From NCBI RefSeq assembly GCF_963678635.1, contig NC_087066.1, positions 67,529,477 through 67,593,476 on the forward strand: a stretch of DNA of 64,000 nucleotides, given 5' to 3'. The notes beneath the pieces were generated by a model. That model saw nothing but the letters and a program-made list of their open reading frames with translations. It had not been told where the DNA came from and searched no databases. The DNA is from Symsagittifera roscoffensis. Taxonomy: Eukaryota > Xenacoelomorpha > Acoela > Convolutidae. The translations under genes were made by a program, and so were the position numbers. Positions 41,730-53,776 of the stretch are shown here, piece by piece. The stretch's first letter is position 1. Each line of letters opens with the position of its first letter.

Positions 41730-42982
41730 ATGTTGGTGTTGCCGCGTGACGTGATCAAGTGGCTGCAGAGTATGGACTTGAGTGTGGTGTGTGTGCGCAA
41801 TGTGAGGCGCGAGTGTTCCAATGGGTATGTGGTGGCCGAGATCATGTCCAGATACTTCCCCCACAATGTGTCCATCCACATGTTCCACAATGGCACATCA
41901 CTCGAGTGCAAGGAGAAGAACTGGAGTGTGCTCAAGTTAGAACCATTTAATAGAGTTAATAATGAGAGGCTAAAATTAGTATTGAGTTTTTGCAATTTCA
42001 ACGAACAAATTGAAGGAACTTACTTCAGTAGTGTATCTTTTTTCAAGTTGTCCATTTGTTCCGGAAAAACTTAAAAGTGGTGCAATCTCAAATTATTTTT
42101 TCGCGGTTTAACTTCTTTATGTTTGTATATTTATTTTATTTTAACTAATGGATAGCAAATTACGCTCCTTCATCGACAAGTTTTGATGCCACAAAACGTG
42201 AATGTGACTTTAAGCTCCAAAAACACTTAGAATTCTTACTTTTTTGAGCGGAAAAACAAATTGTTTAGTTTTATCCAAGTGTATAGATATTTGAAGTTTA
42301 ATGATTGAGCCGATTTTTAAATGAAATAGAAAGCCATCACCTGAATTTGTGTTTCAACATTTCACTGAATGGACCAAATGGGACTTATTCTCCCCTACCA
42401 AATTACATTAGCATTAATTTCATTGTAATCTAAATTTTTAATTGTTTGGAAACTTGGAAAAACAATTAATTTTTTAATGTCTGTTGACTCATTGATATTT
42501 CAAGGAGAGAAATTGAGAAGTTGGAACTGAATATCCCAGTTGAACTAATGGAAGAGACTATGCACATGAAGCCAGATGCAGCCGAACTGCTCATCCAGAT
42601 ACTTTACAACCGGACCACCAATCGCGTGATCAAATCCCTCCCTGTAGACCACGAGATAGATTTTAGCGACTGGTACTACCAACGTACTCTGCCCCTGCAC
42701 GCAAGATCCACAGCCGCCAAAGCAGTGAGCAACAACATCAAATTCACCGAGCTCATAACTGCACCTAATGAACTGTTGAAACAGCACAAAGCACAGACTA
42801 TTGTGAACAAACACATGGAACACAGAATGCAGAACAGACTGGAGTACCCGGAGAGGTTCGACATCGAACCCTCGTTGGGAGAACTGTGTCCGCGACGCCC
42901 GCCGCCTCGAGAGAATCAAGCTAACAAGAATCATGCGGCGACTGATCACAAGATTTCTGCCCAAGTCGAAGCTGCGCATTAA
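41730..42982 (+). CDS. SPATA4: SPATA4-like calponin-homology protein (two exons)
   Basis: Exon 1 (41730-41935) and exon 2 (42505-42982) join across a GT-AG intron without phase change. Exon 1 encodes the start of a CLAMP/SPEF1-type calponin-homology domain: VIKWLQSMDLS, then ECSNGYVVAEIMSRYFP and FHNGTSLECKEKNWSVL. Exon 2 finishes it (LNIPVELMEETMHMKPDAAE) and adds a C-terminal region. These segments follow SPATA4 of vertebrates, a protein linked to sperm flagella and microtubules. The start is uncertain: the frame is open upstream to 41454, and ATG 41730 is chosen because the domain starts directly after it. SPEF1 or another CLAMP-domain protein is the alternative, though the match to SPATA4 is better. 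Confidence 0.75.
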
Positions 42983-43129
42983 AACATCATACATTTTATT
43001 TGCAGAATAATGTCGAATCGAGTTTACTTTCTATACCTAACTCTTTTGACTGACTGTCAATTAGATGTGAAAAGTGCTTGGACATGAAATGCATAAGGAA
43101 CAGGGATAGCGGGTTGGTGTCCAAGTAGC
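42983..43129. other. short spacer before a MITE
   Basis: The SPATA4-like 3' UTR region. Ends with CAAGTAGC (43122-43129), the left target duplication of the next MITE. Confidence 0.4.
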
Positions 43130-43361
43130 GGCTCTTTTTCCTCCCCCCCCCCCCCCCCCCCCCCCCCACCTGCAAACTTTTATATTTTGAAGTTACTGTT
43201 CACTTTGTCCGATTGTCATGAAAATTGGCATGTAGGCTAATTAGGCCATGACAAACATATTTTGTCTCAATAATTAACCTTGTAAGACCGCTCGTTACAC
43301 TATAAAATTCATGTTTGAGTGAGTTGGGGGGGGGGGGGGGGGGGGGGGAGGAAAAAGAGCC
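43130..43361. mobile_element. hAT-type MITE, family A, with C and G runs
   Basis: GGCTCTTTTTCCTC followed by a long C run on the left pairs with a long G run and GAGGAAAAAGAGCC on the right. Perfect 8-bp duplications CAAGTAGC flank it (43122-43129 and 43362-43369). The C and G tracts could form a large hairpin. It is non-coding. Confidence 0.9.
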
Positions 43362-43369
43362 CAAGTAGC

Positions 43370-44299
43370 ACAGAGAGTTCTGACCACAATGAATAGTTTT
43401 AAAAATCTTTATTTTTATTGCGAATTAAGATGTTTTTTGATCGTTCGGCTATAAGCGGACCTAAACAAAAGCTTGAAAAATCTATTATAAGAGTAGAATG
43501 CGCATATTTGAAAACGGTATTATCAAAAAGCTATTTGAAAAACAAAAAAAAATCAAGAACAATTTTTGGTGGCAATTTATATATTTCAGTTTAATCATAT
43601 TTTAGCCCTTTTAAGCATAGGCAATTTAATAGCATATGTTGCTGCTTTAGTTTTGTTAACGTTGCTCCCTTTTTTTTTAAAAAAGGTATTATAATTATGT
43701 ATGGGAATTGTTTTCTTTTTACCCCACGTACTACGGCCTTCAAAAGTTTCACTTGGGGGTTGTTGCCCTATTTGTTTCGAATTTTTCTTTTTCTCAATAT
43801 TTATCGCACAAATCCGAAAATAAGATTTCAATTAAAAGTACAAATTATGGTGATCTCTCCTTCATAACTGTCTTTTCCCTGCTTTCGATAGGAAACAAAG
43901 ATATGGCCTCAAACAAACCCGTTTTTTGATGTTGGTAAAAGTTCCAAACTTTTGGACAGTTTTCGAAATTTTTTTGGCAAATCTGTGCTTAAGGATTCAA
44001 TCGCAAGAAAAAGCGGTCGAAATTTTCCTTGCATAAATGGCTATGCCGTTGTTTTCATTTTAAAAAATTCAACATTAGAAAATGTCCATTTTTTGCACTT
44101 TCAATCGACTTTTGGAAAACTTATGACTTTTCCTAAAAACTACACTGACAAAATCTGCGAATCCTAACTGCGCAAGCGACTATAACCTACGTTTTGAAAA
44201 ACATATATGAACTTAGAAATTATCCACTTTTTGAACTTTAACCTATTTTGGAAACATTTTCTTAAAAAACTAACCTGCTGATTTAGAGGCTGGCGGCTC
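43370..44299. other. no gene seen
   Basis: AT-rich DNA with only low-complexity frames. Nothing supported. Confidence 0.4.
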
Positions 44300-45500
44300 A
44301 TTCCATCAAACATAGTTCTAAAATCTTCTCTTCTTCAGGTTTACGAGTCCAGAATACTCGTAAACATCCTTTTAGTTCTGCAATTTTCGAGGTTTTCCAG
44401 AAATTTCTACAAAAAATAATTTACAAAAATTTCTCAATTTTTGAAATTCTCACCCTGTAGTTGGGTGCTGTCAAGGTACTCTCAGGGGTTGTGAATCTTG
44501 CCTCCAAATCTTTGTAGTTTTTGAGATGTGACGTTTCTTCTGATTTTTTATTAAAAAATTTCAAAAATGTAGATTCTTAAAAATTCCAAAACGTTGAAGA
44601 TCTCATTCCTGTTGTTAGATATTGTGAGGGTACTCTCAGGGGTTGCGAATCTTGCCTCTCATAATGGCTGCTCAAAGGCTTGTAATTTTCTTGATATGAC
44701 ATTTTTTTAGGAATTTTTTTTTTCAACATTTTTCAGAAAATTTAGATATAAAAAATTTCAGTTGCGAATTTTTCCTCCAACTATGACTGGTCAAATCCTT
44801 GAAATTTTTGAGATACGTTGTTTTGTATGTTTTTCTCCGAAATTTTCAAAAAAACTTAGATGTTAAAAAATTCAAAACGTAGAAGATCTCGTCCCTGTTA
44901 TTGGAATATGTAAGAGTACTCACAGGAGGTTACGAATCTTGCCAATTAATATAGCTGCTCAAATTCTTCGTAGTTTTCGAGATATGGCGTTTTGTAGGAT
45001 TTTCTCAAAATTTTTCAGGGAACTAAGATATAAAAAATTTAACAAAAAATTTCAACTCAAATTACAAAGTAATTCAATAAAAAGAAAATCCCAACCATGT
45101 AGTTGTGTGCTGTCAGAGTATTTTCAAAGATTGCGAATATTACCATGAATTAAGACTTCTGAAATCTTGGTAGTTTTCGAGATGTAAAATTTTTTATGGT
45201 TCTCAAAAAGTACCTTTTTTTAAGAAAACTTAAGGTGAGGTTTCTCAAATTTTGAATTTCGCAACGTTGTAGTTGGGTAACTATAAGAGTACTCTCAAAA
45301 GTTGCAAATCTTGCGTCCAGATGCGACTGCTCATTTGCTTTTAGTTTCCCAGATGTGACATATCTTAGTTCCTTTTAAATTTTCTTTAAAATTTGTATAA
45401 AAAACTTGAATAGAAAACTTTGCAAAATTTGTAACTATGAACCTTGTAATTGGGTGCTGTCGGAGTTCACTCAAAGAAAGATATTATTTTTAATATATGC
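44300..45500. repeat. degenerate satellite array, about six units
   Basis: Units of about 150-230 bp repeat the order GTTGGGTGCTGTCA, AGGTACTCTCAGGGGTTGCGAA, TCTTGCCTCC, GCTGCTCAAA, GTAGTTTTCGAGATATG (near 44461, 44620, 44895, 45090, 45265 and 45436). Diverged. Related to 21110-21710. Confidence 0.7.
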
Positions 45501-46099
45501 GGTTTATTATGAGTACCGGAGGTGCGTTTCACGCTAGTTTAATTGAAAGTAAACGAGCTTCCATGTGATCTACATTTTTTCTGAACTCAACTGATGAAAA
45601 AATGATCAAACAAATCAGTCGTTTTTTTCCAGTTCTGTAAGATTTTTCCAACTGTCAGTTGGCTGTTTTCTTGGCCAACTCACTTAAAATAGCTTTCACA
45701 CAACAGTTGGTGCGCCAATTAGTCCATATGCGTAAGGGGGAAGGCAATTGTGCGATTGGATTATAAAGCTAGTCAACTTTATAGCTATTGCTTAACGTTT
45801 TTTTGGGCTAGATATGCGAAGTGGAACTTTGTCCCTCTGCTATTGTTCATTTGATAACTTTCTTGCCACCTCCATCCTATAGCTAGTTACGTTTTGATTG
45901 GGGAGTTAAATTTAGATAGTTTTATTGATGCGATGTGGAAGTTTAAGTAGCGCATCAGCCATAGGGTGAAGTTGTGCGACTCATTTTAAAGTTGTTTTTA
46001 GCGCTCCCACTCGTCTCTCATCTGATTGGATAATTGAGGCAGAAACTTCTAGAAGTCTTATCAGTTCAATCCGTGAAGTTTGAGCTATTTTCAGGTGAA
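45501..46099. other. upstream region of the GPKOW-like gene
   Basis: No gene. It ends with an acceptor-like CTATTTTCAG four bases before the GPKOW start codon. A block with GCGACT or GCGATTGGATTATAAAG occurs twice in variant form (about 45750 and 45975). Confidence 0.45.
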
Positions 46100-47410
46100 A
46101 TGTCCGTTAAGTTCAAGTTGTCCAAGGCCAAAGAAAGTGCGGTTTTGAGTCCAGCAGCAGCTAATTGCCTGCCAGGTGCCATTGATGCAAATGATGAAAC
46201 GGAAACAGAACAAGCTCTAAGTTGTTTCGATCGCTCCTTGGATCGAAAGCGAAAGAACGAACCCCTGGTAATTCCGCTGATCAAGCGAAAATTCTTCAAA
46301 TCGGAGAATGAAGAGGAAAAGGCGGCAGCTGCAGAGCTGTTATCTGAAGTGAAAGAGTTAAATGAGAAATGGGAAAACAGGGCTGAAGGTGACAATCCGC
46401 TTCAGTCTAATCTGATTGTGGACATGATGGCAAGCAGAGCCGAACATGAAGGGGAACAAGACAATGTAAACTCAAACACAAGGCCAGAAAGTTCTAATTT
46501 GGAAGAGTACGATAAGATTCCAATCAATGGTTTTGGAATGGCAATGCTTCGTGGGATGGGATTCAAGAAAGACGAAGGGATTGGACGGACCTTCAAACAG
46601 ACTATTAAACCTACAGAAGTTAATTTGAGACCCAGAGGCCTAGGACTAGGAGCAACTCCAATGGGGGGTTCCAGGGATCCGTCTAGAAATAATGAAGATG
46701 ATGAGCCGGAGAAAGCAGAACCAAAAGCGGGTAATTTGGTTCAAGTTTTGAGAGGGCCACACAAAGGAACTGTCGGAAAAATGGTGGGTTATGACGGAGA
46801 TTCCACCCGCATTTTGGTGCAGTGTGACGAAAGTGAAAGTGTTGTCAGTGTTCCACTTAACAGCGCTTCTGTAATAACAGAAGAGGAAAAACTGAAAAGA
46901 AACAAATCAAATGGAGTTCGAGAAGTTACCGATCAAAATTCAGCCAAATCTGAAACGATTAGTGAAGCAAATTATGTTTCAAAGAAAAAGAAATCCGATG
47001 ATTTAGCAACTTCCAAAACGTTCATCAAAAAGGTTCAGGAAGTTCCATGGCTTTTACCGGACATAAAAGTTCGAGTCATTGATAAGAAACTGAACAGAGG
47101 AAGACATTACAAAGAGAAAGTGAGAATTGTTGATGTGATCACGCCTTTCACATGTGACTGTCGCACGGATGACAATGTCCTTCTTGAGAACCTTCCTCAG
47201 AGCAGTCTAGAAACGGTGGTGCCAAAGATGAAAGCATCAAATGACAGGCCGCCTTTTGTGAAGATTGTAAGAGGACGGAAGAAAGGGATGACCGCAGAAG
47301 TGCTTTCAATGGATAAAGAGAAATGTTTGATTGAGGTGCTGATTATAGATATGGAGGAAGAACCGATGCGACTGACATTCGATGACGCAAGCGAACTAGC
47401 TGCCAGCTGA
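46100..47410 (+). CDS. GPKOW: GPKOW-like G-patch and KOW motif protein
   Basis: Single-exon frame of 436 residues from ATG 46100. The frame is open to 46034, but TTTTCAG ending four bases before 46100 marks a splice acceptor, so 46100 is taken as the start (MSVKFKLSK, as in GPKOW relatives). The order is a charged N-terminal region, G-patch at about 142-188 (GFGMAMLRGMGFKKDEGIG, then RPRGLGLGA), first KOW at about 212-235 (GNLVQVLRGPHKGTVGKMVG), a Lys/Ser-rich linker, and a second KOW near the C-terminus (PFVKIVRGRKKGMTAEVLS). The human protein is 476 residues with the same order; it binds RNA and the DHX16 helicase in the spliceosome. An AATAAA lies at about 47770. Confidence 0.9.
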   Translation: MSVKFKLSKAKESAVLSPAAANCLPGAIDANDETETEQALSCFDRSLDRKRKNEPLVIPLIKRKFFKSENEEEKAAAAELLSEVKELNEKWENRAEGDNPLQSNLIVDMMASRAEHEGEQDNVNSNTRPESSNLEEYDKIPINGFGMAMLRGMGFKKDEGIGRTFKQTIKPTEVNLRPRGLGLGATPMGGSRDPSRNNEDDEPEKAEPKAGNLVQVLRGPHKGTVGKMVGYDGDSTRILVQCDESESVVSVPLNSASVITEEEKLKRNKSNGVREVTDQNSAKSETISEANYVSKKKKSDDLATSKTFIKKVQEVPWLLPDIKVRVIDKKLNRGRHYKEKVRIVDVITPFTCDCRTDDNVLLENLPQSSLETVVPKMKASNDRPPFVKIVRGRKKGMTAEVLSMDKEKCLIEVLIIDMEEEPMRLTFDDASELAAS

Positions 47411-48395
47411 AGGGTTTGAAGTACGATTGATGAATCAACTAGCGTGGATCATTAACCACGTTGTACTTGGAGCAGTTGAACATTAGTCAGCAGAAGTCCA
47501 CGAGCTAAGAAGTCACGAAAAGAAAGACTACAATGGAAAAAAAAACTGCCTCAAACACAAGTAACTATGATTTCGAAGTTTAATCGAACGTAATTTCTTA
47601 ATATAAAAATTTACTTTTAAGCTCATGCGGGCAAAGCAACCCTTTTGAAAATGTCTATCTTCAGATTTGAAAGAAATCTTATGTAGAAGGTCATGTTCCT
47701 CGTATCGTATCAGGGTGGCGCATGTTCTGAACACCCTATAACGTCTATGGTGTAAAGTTTGACAAGACAAATAAATGAAAAAAAAACTTTAAAAAAACTG
47801 ATACGTTTGTACTGTAAATACCCCAACATGCGATTTGAAACTGAGTCATTTAGCATCCATTAACGTAAAAACTAATACAAGTAGCTTCAATTTGTTTTGG
47901 AGTGGGTTCTGTAACGGATTGATTTGCCACTTATGCGTTAAAAGAGTGCGACATCTACCGCGCGTTTTTTGGCCGAAGTCTACCGCAAATTGGCCTAGCA
48001 GGGAAACTTCTGCCAAGACCAATAATTTTCACGTGATAAAAAGTTTTGTCAAAAATGGCCATTCAAAAGTTTCATACCAGCTTTTAATGATTAAGTAATT
48101 CTTCAAAATTGAAAATTAAAGATGGGTAATGTTTTAGTAATTTTTCAAATTGAAATTCATTTTGACATCAATTACACTACTAAGATAAAAAACGATCCAT
48201 TCAAAAACGGTTGTTTAAAAGCCGAAATTTGTCTGGAGAAAGATAGCCTTCGTAGCAAAAATTGTCCATCACTTTGTTCTAAAGTTGGTTGGTTCAGAAC
48301 TCATTTTTTACCATATCAGGTTTCAGATCTTTTTTACCCTTTTTCCGTCTTTCAAATTTTTCAATTTTTATAGTTAATTCATGTGTTATGGAGAA
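47411..48395. other. GPKOW 3' region and AT-rich spacer
   Basis: Includes GPKOW 3' sequence up to an AATAAA-type signal near 47770. The remainder contains only low-quality frames. Confidence 0.4.
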
Positions 48396-49680
48396 ATGAT
48401 GAAAAGGGATCTTTTCCAACCACCATTCAATTTTAATATTTTTAATTTTTGTCGTACGTGTAATTATGGCTCAACGCGGATTGTTAAGATAGAAAGTTTG
48501 ACAAAAAATTCTGTTCTCAATTAGTTTGTTCACCATATCAAATGTCAATGCATTATGACAGTTTTAAAATTGTTGGCTCTTTTCCACTTCCCCCCAATTT
48601 TTAAAATAATAAACTTTATGTTTGTTTTACGTGTTATAACGGCTAAATGTGTGATGTAACGATGTGAAGTATGAAGCACAAATCTGGTCACAATTATTAG
48701 TTAGTTCACCATGTCGAAATTATTTGCATGATGACAACATAAAATAAGCTTTTCAAAATGAAATTTGAAGGTGTTGGAACCGGAAAAGAGCCAAATAATT
48801 GACAGTTTTTTTTGTTGTCATAATGTGATGAAAGTTCGCATGATGAACAACTTAACTTTTGTGAACACGTTTTTTCTTCAAAACTTACATAGTAACATTA
48901 CGCATTCAGCAATTACCATAAGTAGGACAAATAAGAAAATGGAAAATTGAAAAGTGAGGGGAGGCGTGGGAGAACCCAAATTTCAAATTAAGCTTCGATC
49001 GCATGCATCAGTAACATGAACGAGATAAATTGCTATGGGGGGAGAAAGTTTCAGACAACGTTAGTGCGTATACGATTTTCCTTTTTCCTCCAATCCCCCT
49101 GCCTCACATAAGCATCGTTTTTATAAGTTAAGTATGAGGTTGAGGTTACAAGGTTACAAAAACTGTTTGTTGTAACATAATTAGTCGGCATACTATTTTT
49201 GTAACAACATGGCAAAAAACTACTTTCGAAAGTTTACAGGGGTGAGAGGAAAAGAGTAAACGTTTTCTCAGGGAGTTCAGAAAATTAAAAGTCATTTTAA
49301 ACAAACTTTCGTTATTTATTGATTTTCATAATTAGGGCCTGACAAACATATTTAATTTTCATAATCAACCTTGTAAAACCACTCGTTAGACAATAGAATT
49401 GATGCTCGTGTGGGGTGGAGGGGAGGAGGAAAACGAGCCGTAAACTGGAAAAGCTGCCTTCCCTAGTCCCCCTCTGTCCCATTCTCATTAAGTAGCCTGG
49501 CTCTTTCTACTCCCCCACCTGTTGCAATTTGTGTCACATTTGTCGATTGTTATCAAAGTTGGCATGCTGACTAATTAATCAGGCCATGACCAACATATTT
49601 GGTCTTCATAAGCAACGAAAGGAAAGCAACTCGTTGCTCCTTAAAATTGAGGCTCGTGCCAGGTGGGGGCAAGCCTCGTC
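48396..49680. repeat. MITE cluster, families A and B
   Basis: At least five related non-coding elements lie end to end in both orientations. 48576-48792 has GGCTCTTTTCC to GGAAAAGAGCC ends. A partial copy precedes it (from about 48396) and an inverted copy follows (about 48800-48975). At about 49077-49256, 49300-49438 and 49499-49676 are diverged family A copies with CCATGACCAACATATTTGGT-type interiors. Family B interiors share TTTTACGTGTTAT and GTGATGTTACG.TG.AAGTATGAAG. Truncated ends suggest nested insertions. Confidence 0.65.
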
Positions 49681-50069
49681 GACAAATTACAGCTAGCTAC
49701 CCGTAGCAGATTACTACCAGATGACTTGTTTTGTTGTTTCTGAGTTGGGGTGGTCTATAATCGAATGAGTCGAAATGAATTGCAAAGTTTGGAATACGCT
49801 TTAATGTAAAAAAAAGATATTCAGCCGATTTGACTCGTAAAATTATGAGTCATACTGGATGTTTTCTATCTAATTTACCCGCTCTAAGATAGAACATAAA
49901 TGGTTCAAATTACCGCAATCGGCGTAAGTCGACCTAGTTATAAAAAACGACTTTAAAACAAGACTTGAATTTTTAAAAACCAAGGTAACAAACAATTTCA
50001 AACAAAGACTACAAAATTACCAAGTAACAACAAATAGCAAAAAAAAACTATTTATAACAATCTGAAGTT
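49681..50069. other. no gene seen
   Basis: AT-rich spacer between the MITE cluster and the 50070 frame. Nothing supported. Confidence 0.4.
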
Positions 50070-50441
50070 ATGGCCGATGCACAACCAGCCCCCGCTCCGG
50101 AACCAGCCGACCCCCTGGGACCGGCAGAGAATAGGCCAAGCCAGACATGGGGACAGCACTTGTTCTCACAGGCCGAGTTGGATTATAATGAAAACCTAGA
50201 CCATCGATCTGCTTCGATACTGCGCGTGCTGTGCGATCGACTCGGCCGATCTCACTGGCAAGAAGAAAAGAGACGGATGGTGGGACAAGGCCCCCAACTC
50301 AATCGTTTACCCTGCGGTCAAATGTGGCATTGGGCGTTGTCAGCTCCTCACAGAGATTTAAGAGGAACAGGATATACGGTAATCAGAAAGTTTTTGTTTA
50401 CCGCAAACACCGAAATGCTTGTACAGTTGGGTTCAAATTAA
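50070..50441 (+). CDS. unrecognised small protein, possible frameshift or splice change
   Basis: The first 60 codons are GC-richer than the surroundings and look coding: Ala/Pro-rich start (MADAQPAPAPEPADPLGPAE), then TWGQHLFSQAELDYNENLDH. After about codon 57 another frame reads SADLTGKKKRDGWWDKAPNS and VYPAVKCGIGRC, which also looks coding. Either a frame change or a short intron may separate them. The gene is not recognised. The annotated span follows the single open frame and is provisional. Confidence 0.4.
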   Translation: MADAQPAPAPEPADPLGPAENRPSQTWGQHLFSQAELDYNENLDHRSASILRVLCDRLGRSHWQEEKRRMVGQGPQLNRLPCGQMWHWALSAPHRDLRGTGYTVIRKFLFTANTEMLVQLGSN

Positions 50442-51161
50442 ACACTATAAAGAAAAAATAAATTGTTTTCAAATAAAACTCGTGCCACTGTAAGAATGTG
50501 AGATTTTACAAGAAAAAGGAATCCCGTTTGGAGAGTGCCATGGAGCTCTGCAGTCATGTTTTTGGCACGCTTCTGCCGAAGAATAAAAATCATTCAATAA
50601 AAAAACTAACTCTTTCCAGTTTTTCTTTTTCATTTTTAATTTTGAAAAGCCTATTTAACGTTGTCATAAAGCAACAAACAAAATTGGCATGGTGAACAAA
50701 GTGACAACTGTGACCAGATTTGTTCTCAAGACTTCACATCGTAAAATCACGCATTTAACCGTAATAACGCGTAAAAAAAATAATTTAAGAATAAAGCGAC
50801 GGACAATTTCTGCTTCGAGTGCTTTTTTTCCAGACAAATTTTGGCTTTTTAATCAAACTTTTTCGACGGGATTTTTTTCATCATTTGAATGTAAATTGAT
50901 GTCAAGAATTTGGCTGTTGAATTTGAAAAACTGTTTGGTTATTGCCCACCTTTGATTTTCAATTTTGAAAAATTACTTATCAGTAAACACTGGAATGAAA
51001 CTTTTGAATGAACATTTTTCCCTAATTTTTTATCAATTGGTAAAAAAATGCACAAAAAATTTTATGTCTGAAGTTAATTCAAAGTTCTTAAAACTTTTTA
51101 CTCTCCATTGTTTACAGAAACAACTAAGGTTTCATCTGAAGCCCAATTTTGAAATGATCTT
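50442..51161. repeat. family B MITE, inverted copy, and spacer
   Basis: About 50612-50790 is an inverted, diverged copy of the 51162-51380 element (shared inverse text around AACGTTGTCATAA, GGTGAACAAA and GTAAAATCACGCATTTAAC). The remainder is AT-rich with no supported gene. Confidence 0.5.
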
Positions 51162-51380
51162 GGCTCTTTTCCAGTTCCCCCCTTTCAAAATAACGAGTTT
51201 TATGTTTGTTTTACGTGTTATTACGTCTAAATGCGTGATGTTACGCTGCAAAGTATGAAGAACAAATCTGTTCAGAATTGTCGATCTGATCACCACGCAA
51301 AATTTCATCGCATTATGACAACGTTAAATAGACTTTTCAAAATTGAATTCGAAAGGGGGGGGGGGAACTGGAAAAGAGCC
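51162..51380. mobile_element. hAT-type MITE, family B, 219 bp
   Basis: GGCTCTTTTCCAGTTCCCCCC on the left pairs with GGGGGGAACTGGAAAAGAGCC on the right. Perfect 8-bp duplications ATGATCTT flank it (51154-51161 and 51381-51388). No coding capacity. Same family as 48576-48792. Confidence 0.9.
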
Positions 51381-51388
51381 ATGATCTT

Positions 51389-53776
51389 TTTCACCCGTCG
51401 TTCTAGTAACAAAATCAAGGTTTAAAACAGGTACCTCCAGTTTTAGCAGGACCCTCGTACCTCAAATTATACGGTACTTTAATTTTGTAAACCACTTTTA
51501 TTGTCAGTTTTACACTTGCCTAATCATTATATTTTGTTTAAGAAAACCAAACGTTATTTAACTCAAATCATAGTACCGAAAGTTAACGGATTTTCCTAGT
51601 TGAGAATTAAACATGAACGCTTTCAAATGAAAAACTAAAATTATTAAGGACTAGTTTTTTAGTTTCAAACTTCTGCTTCTAAACTCGTCGCAAAAGCTCG
51701 CGCCCGGTTTTTCATTTCTAATGTATTTTGCTTGTAATGTCAAAAAATTAGTTTGGTTGTTCGACCTATATACAATTTTCAACAAATCTGTATGCGCTTA
51801 CCCTTTACTCCACCTTGCGCATGGTGCAGATCTACCGTTGAACTCTTTCTTTTATAGTCCTCAACTCTTGAGTTCAATAGCCGAACAATAGCGACATATG
51901 TGAAGTTAGATCCACAACAAGACAGTTTATAACTCAATTTTGTCTTGAGGTAATTAAAAAATGCTGATTTCAGCTCAGCAATGGTAAGCAAGATTGTTGG
52001 TTTTTCTTAGTAAAACTATTTGAACATTTGTTAGCTTTCCTAATTTGATTGGAAAATTTTGGCTTTCAGTTCCTCTATAATAAAAAATCATCAAATAAGG
52101 CTTCTCAGTTTTTTGGTTGAGTTAACAAAATCCTCTTGATGTCCACTGGCTTGATTGCCTCCTTTAGGTTTCTATAGCTTCGAATATATATGACTGAACT
52201 GTTGATTTCTTATTTAACTTAACAGTTTCTGCTTTCAAAATAATTTCGGGTAGTTATTGATTGACTTGAGATCAGGGCAAACTCGTTTTCATAAGCATTA
52301 GTTTATGGGCCCAGAAAACGTTCGTGAGTAGTATTCTTGTTGTTTTACTTTGAAGATTACCCTGTTGGTATCATTCAGTTAACTGGGCCTTTTTTGCTAT
52401 TAATTTTCGGTTACAGCCACTATTAATTTGTGAACAATTTGTGAACCACTTGTCATAAGTAACAGTTAGTTAGAAGTATTCGACTTTCCAAAGCTAGATG
52501 GCAAAAATACCGTGACTGGAATTGGCACATGAAGTTGTACTTGCTGGACAAGGTTTCTGTGATTATGTGAATGGAACCACTATCCGAAAATTACCATTCC
52601 CAATAATCGAAGAACAAACAAATGTCACATATAACTTATCGATCATAATAAAAAAGAAATAATACAACATAGAAAAAATCTTCTACGATACTACCCGAGG
52701 GAATAGGCCCTCTGTGAACTAACACAATTAAACTGCTTCATAGGACTGCATATCATTGAAAACCCCACATAAAATAGAAAACCACAAAAAACAACAAACT
52801 CTACATACCTACGCCAATCATCAGGTGTATCTCCGCAAGATATATCAGAAAAGCCCCAAAAACAAATAAGTCAGAAACACAGACTAAACAGTAAGCTACA
52901 AGAAAAACCCTTTTACCAGAAATCAAAGTAAAAACACAATAATGTAAATCATCTCGTCTTAGAAAATAACCGGGAAAAGATTATAAAACCTTTATTCCAC
53001 AATTTAAAACACTAGAAAAAAAATAGAAGTTAAGAAAGCCCCATGATTAAATAAAACAACAGTGTTAAATTTTAAGTAAGCCTTACAGTAATTGTTAATA
53101 AAAATAATCATTCTTCTCGTGAAATAAGTTCAAAATCAACCAATCATTTTCAATTGAGATCATCGTATTTCTCTCTAAACACCACCACTTTTATTAGCCG
53201 ACATATCTCTTACTTGAACTAGATCTGAAACTCTAACTTGAAAACATCCGGGTCAAAAATAAGCACTACTTTTCTATTTGACATTTAAAAAAAATGTCAT
53301 ATAAAAGTTGCAACCCTCTTCAATCAATCAGTACAAAATTCACCAATATTGTCTCAACTTATACTCTGTTATTCCCCCAGAGAAAAATTTTGCAGTAGCC
53401 TAAAGATAAAATTCGATATGATCACTTAGCTTGAAGCCGTTCTACCTCTCAATATCCCCTAATCATCCTACAAATAAAAACAAGACTTAGAAAATTAACA
53501 TTTAAATACCCAGACTTCCTTTCGCCAAAAACTTCTCACACCAACCCACTTGTCAAAAATCAATAAACTTTTCGATCACACTTGGCTTCAACTCCGAAAA
53601 AAAAATTCGACAAAGCAAATCATTTTTCGAATGCTTCTTTCGATTTCAGTTCAGCAAATAAAACTATTCATTTCAGCTTTTCTCTCAATTTTCTTAACAT
53701 TTTTGTTGCAGCGCAAAAGTAAGCGAAAGTATAAATGCATGAGAGTACAAATTCAACCAAAATGTAAATGCATATA
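51389..53776. other. no gene seen
   Basis: AT-rich, becoming A/C-rich on the plus strand after about 52600. No frame is convincing and no repeat stands out. Confidence 0.4.
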
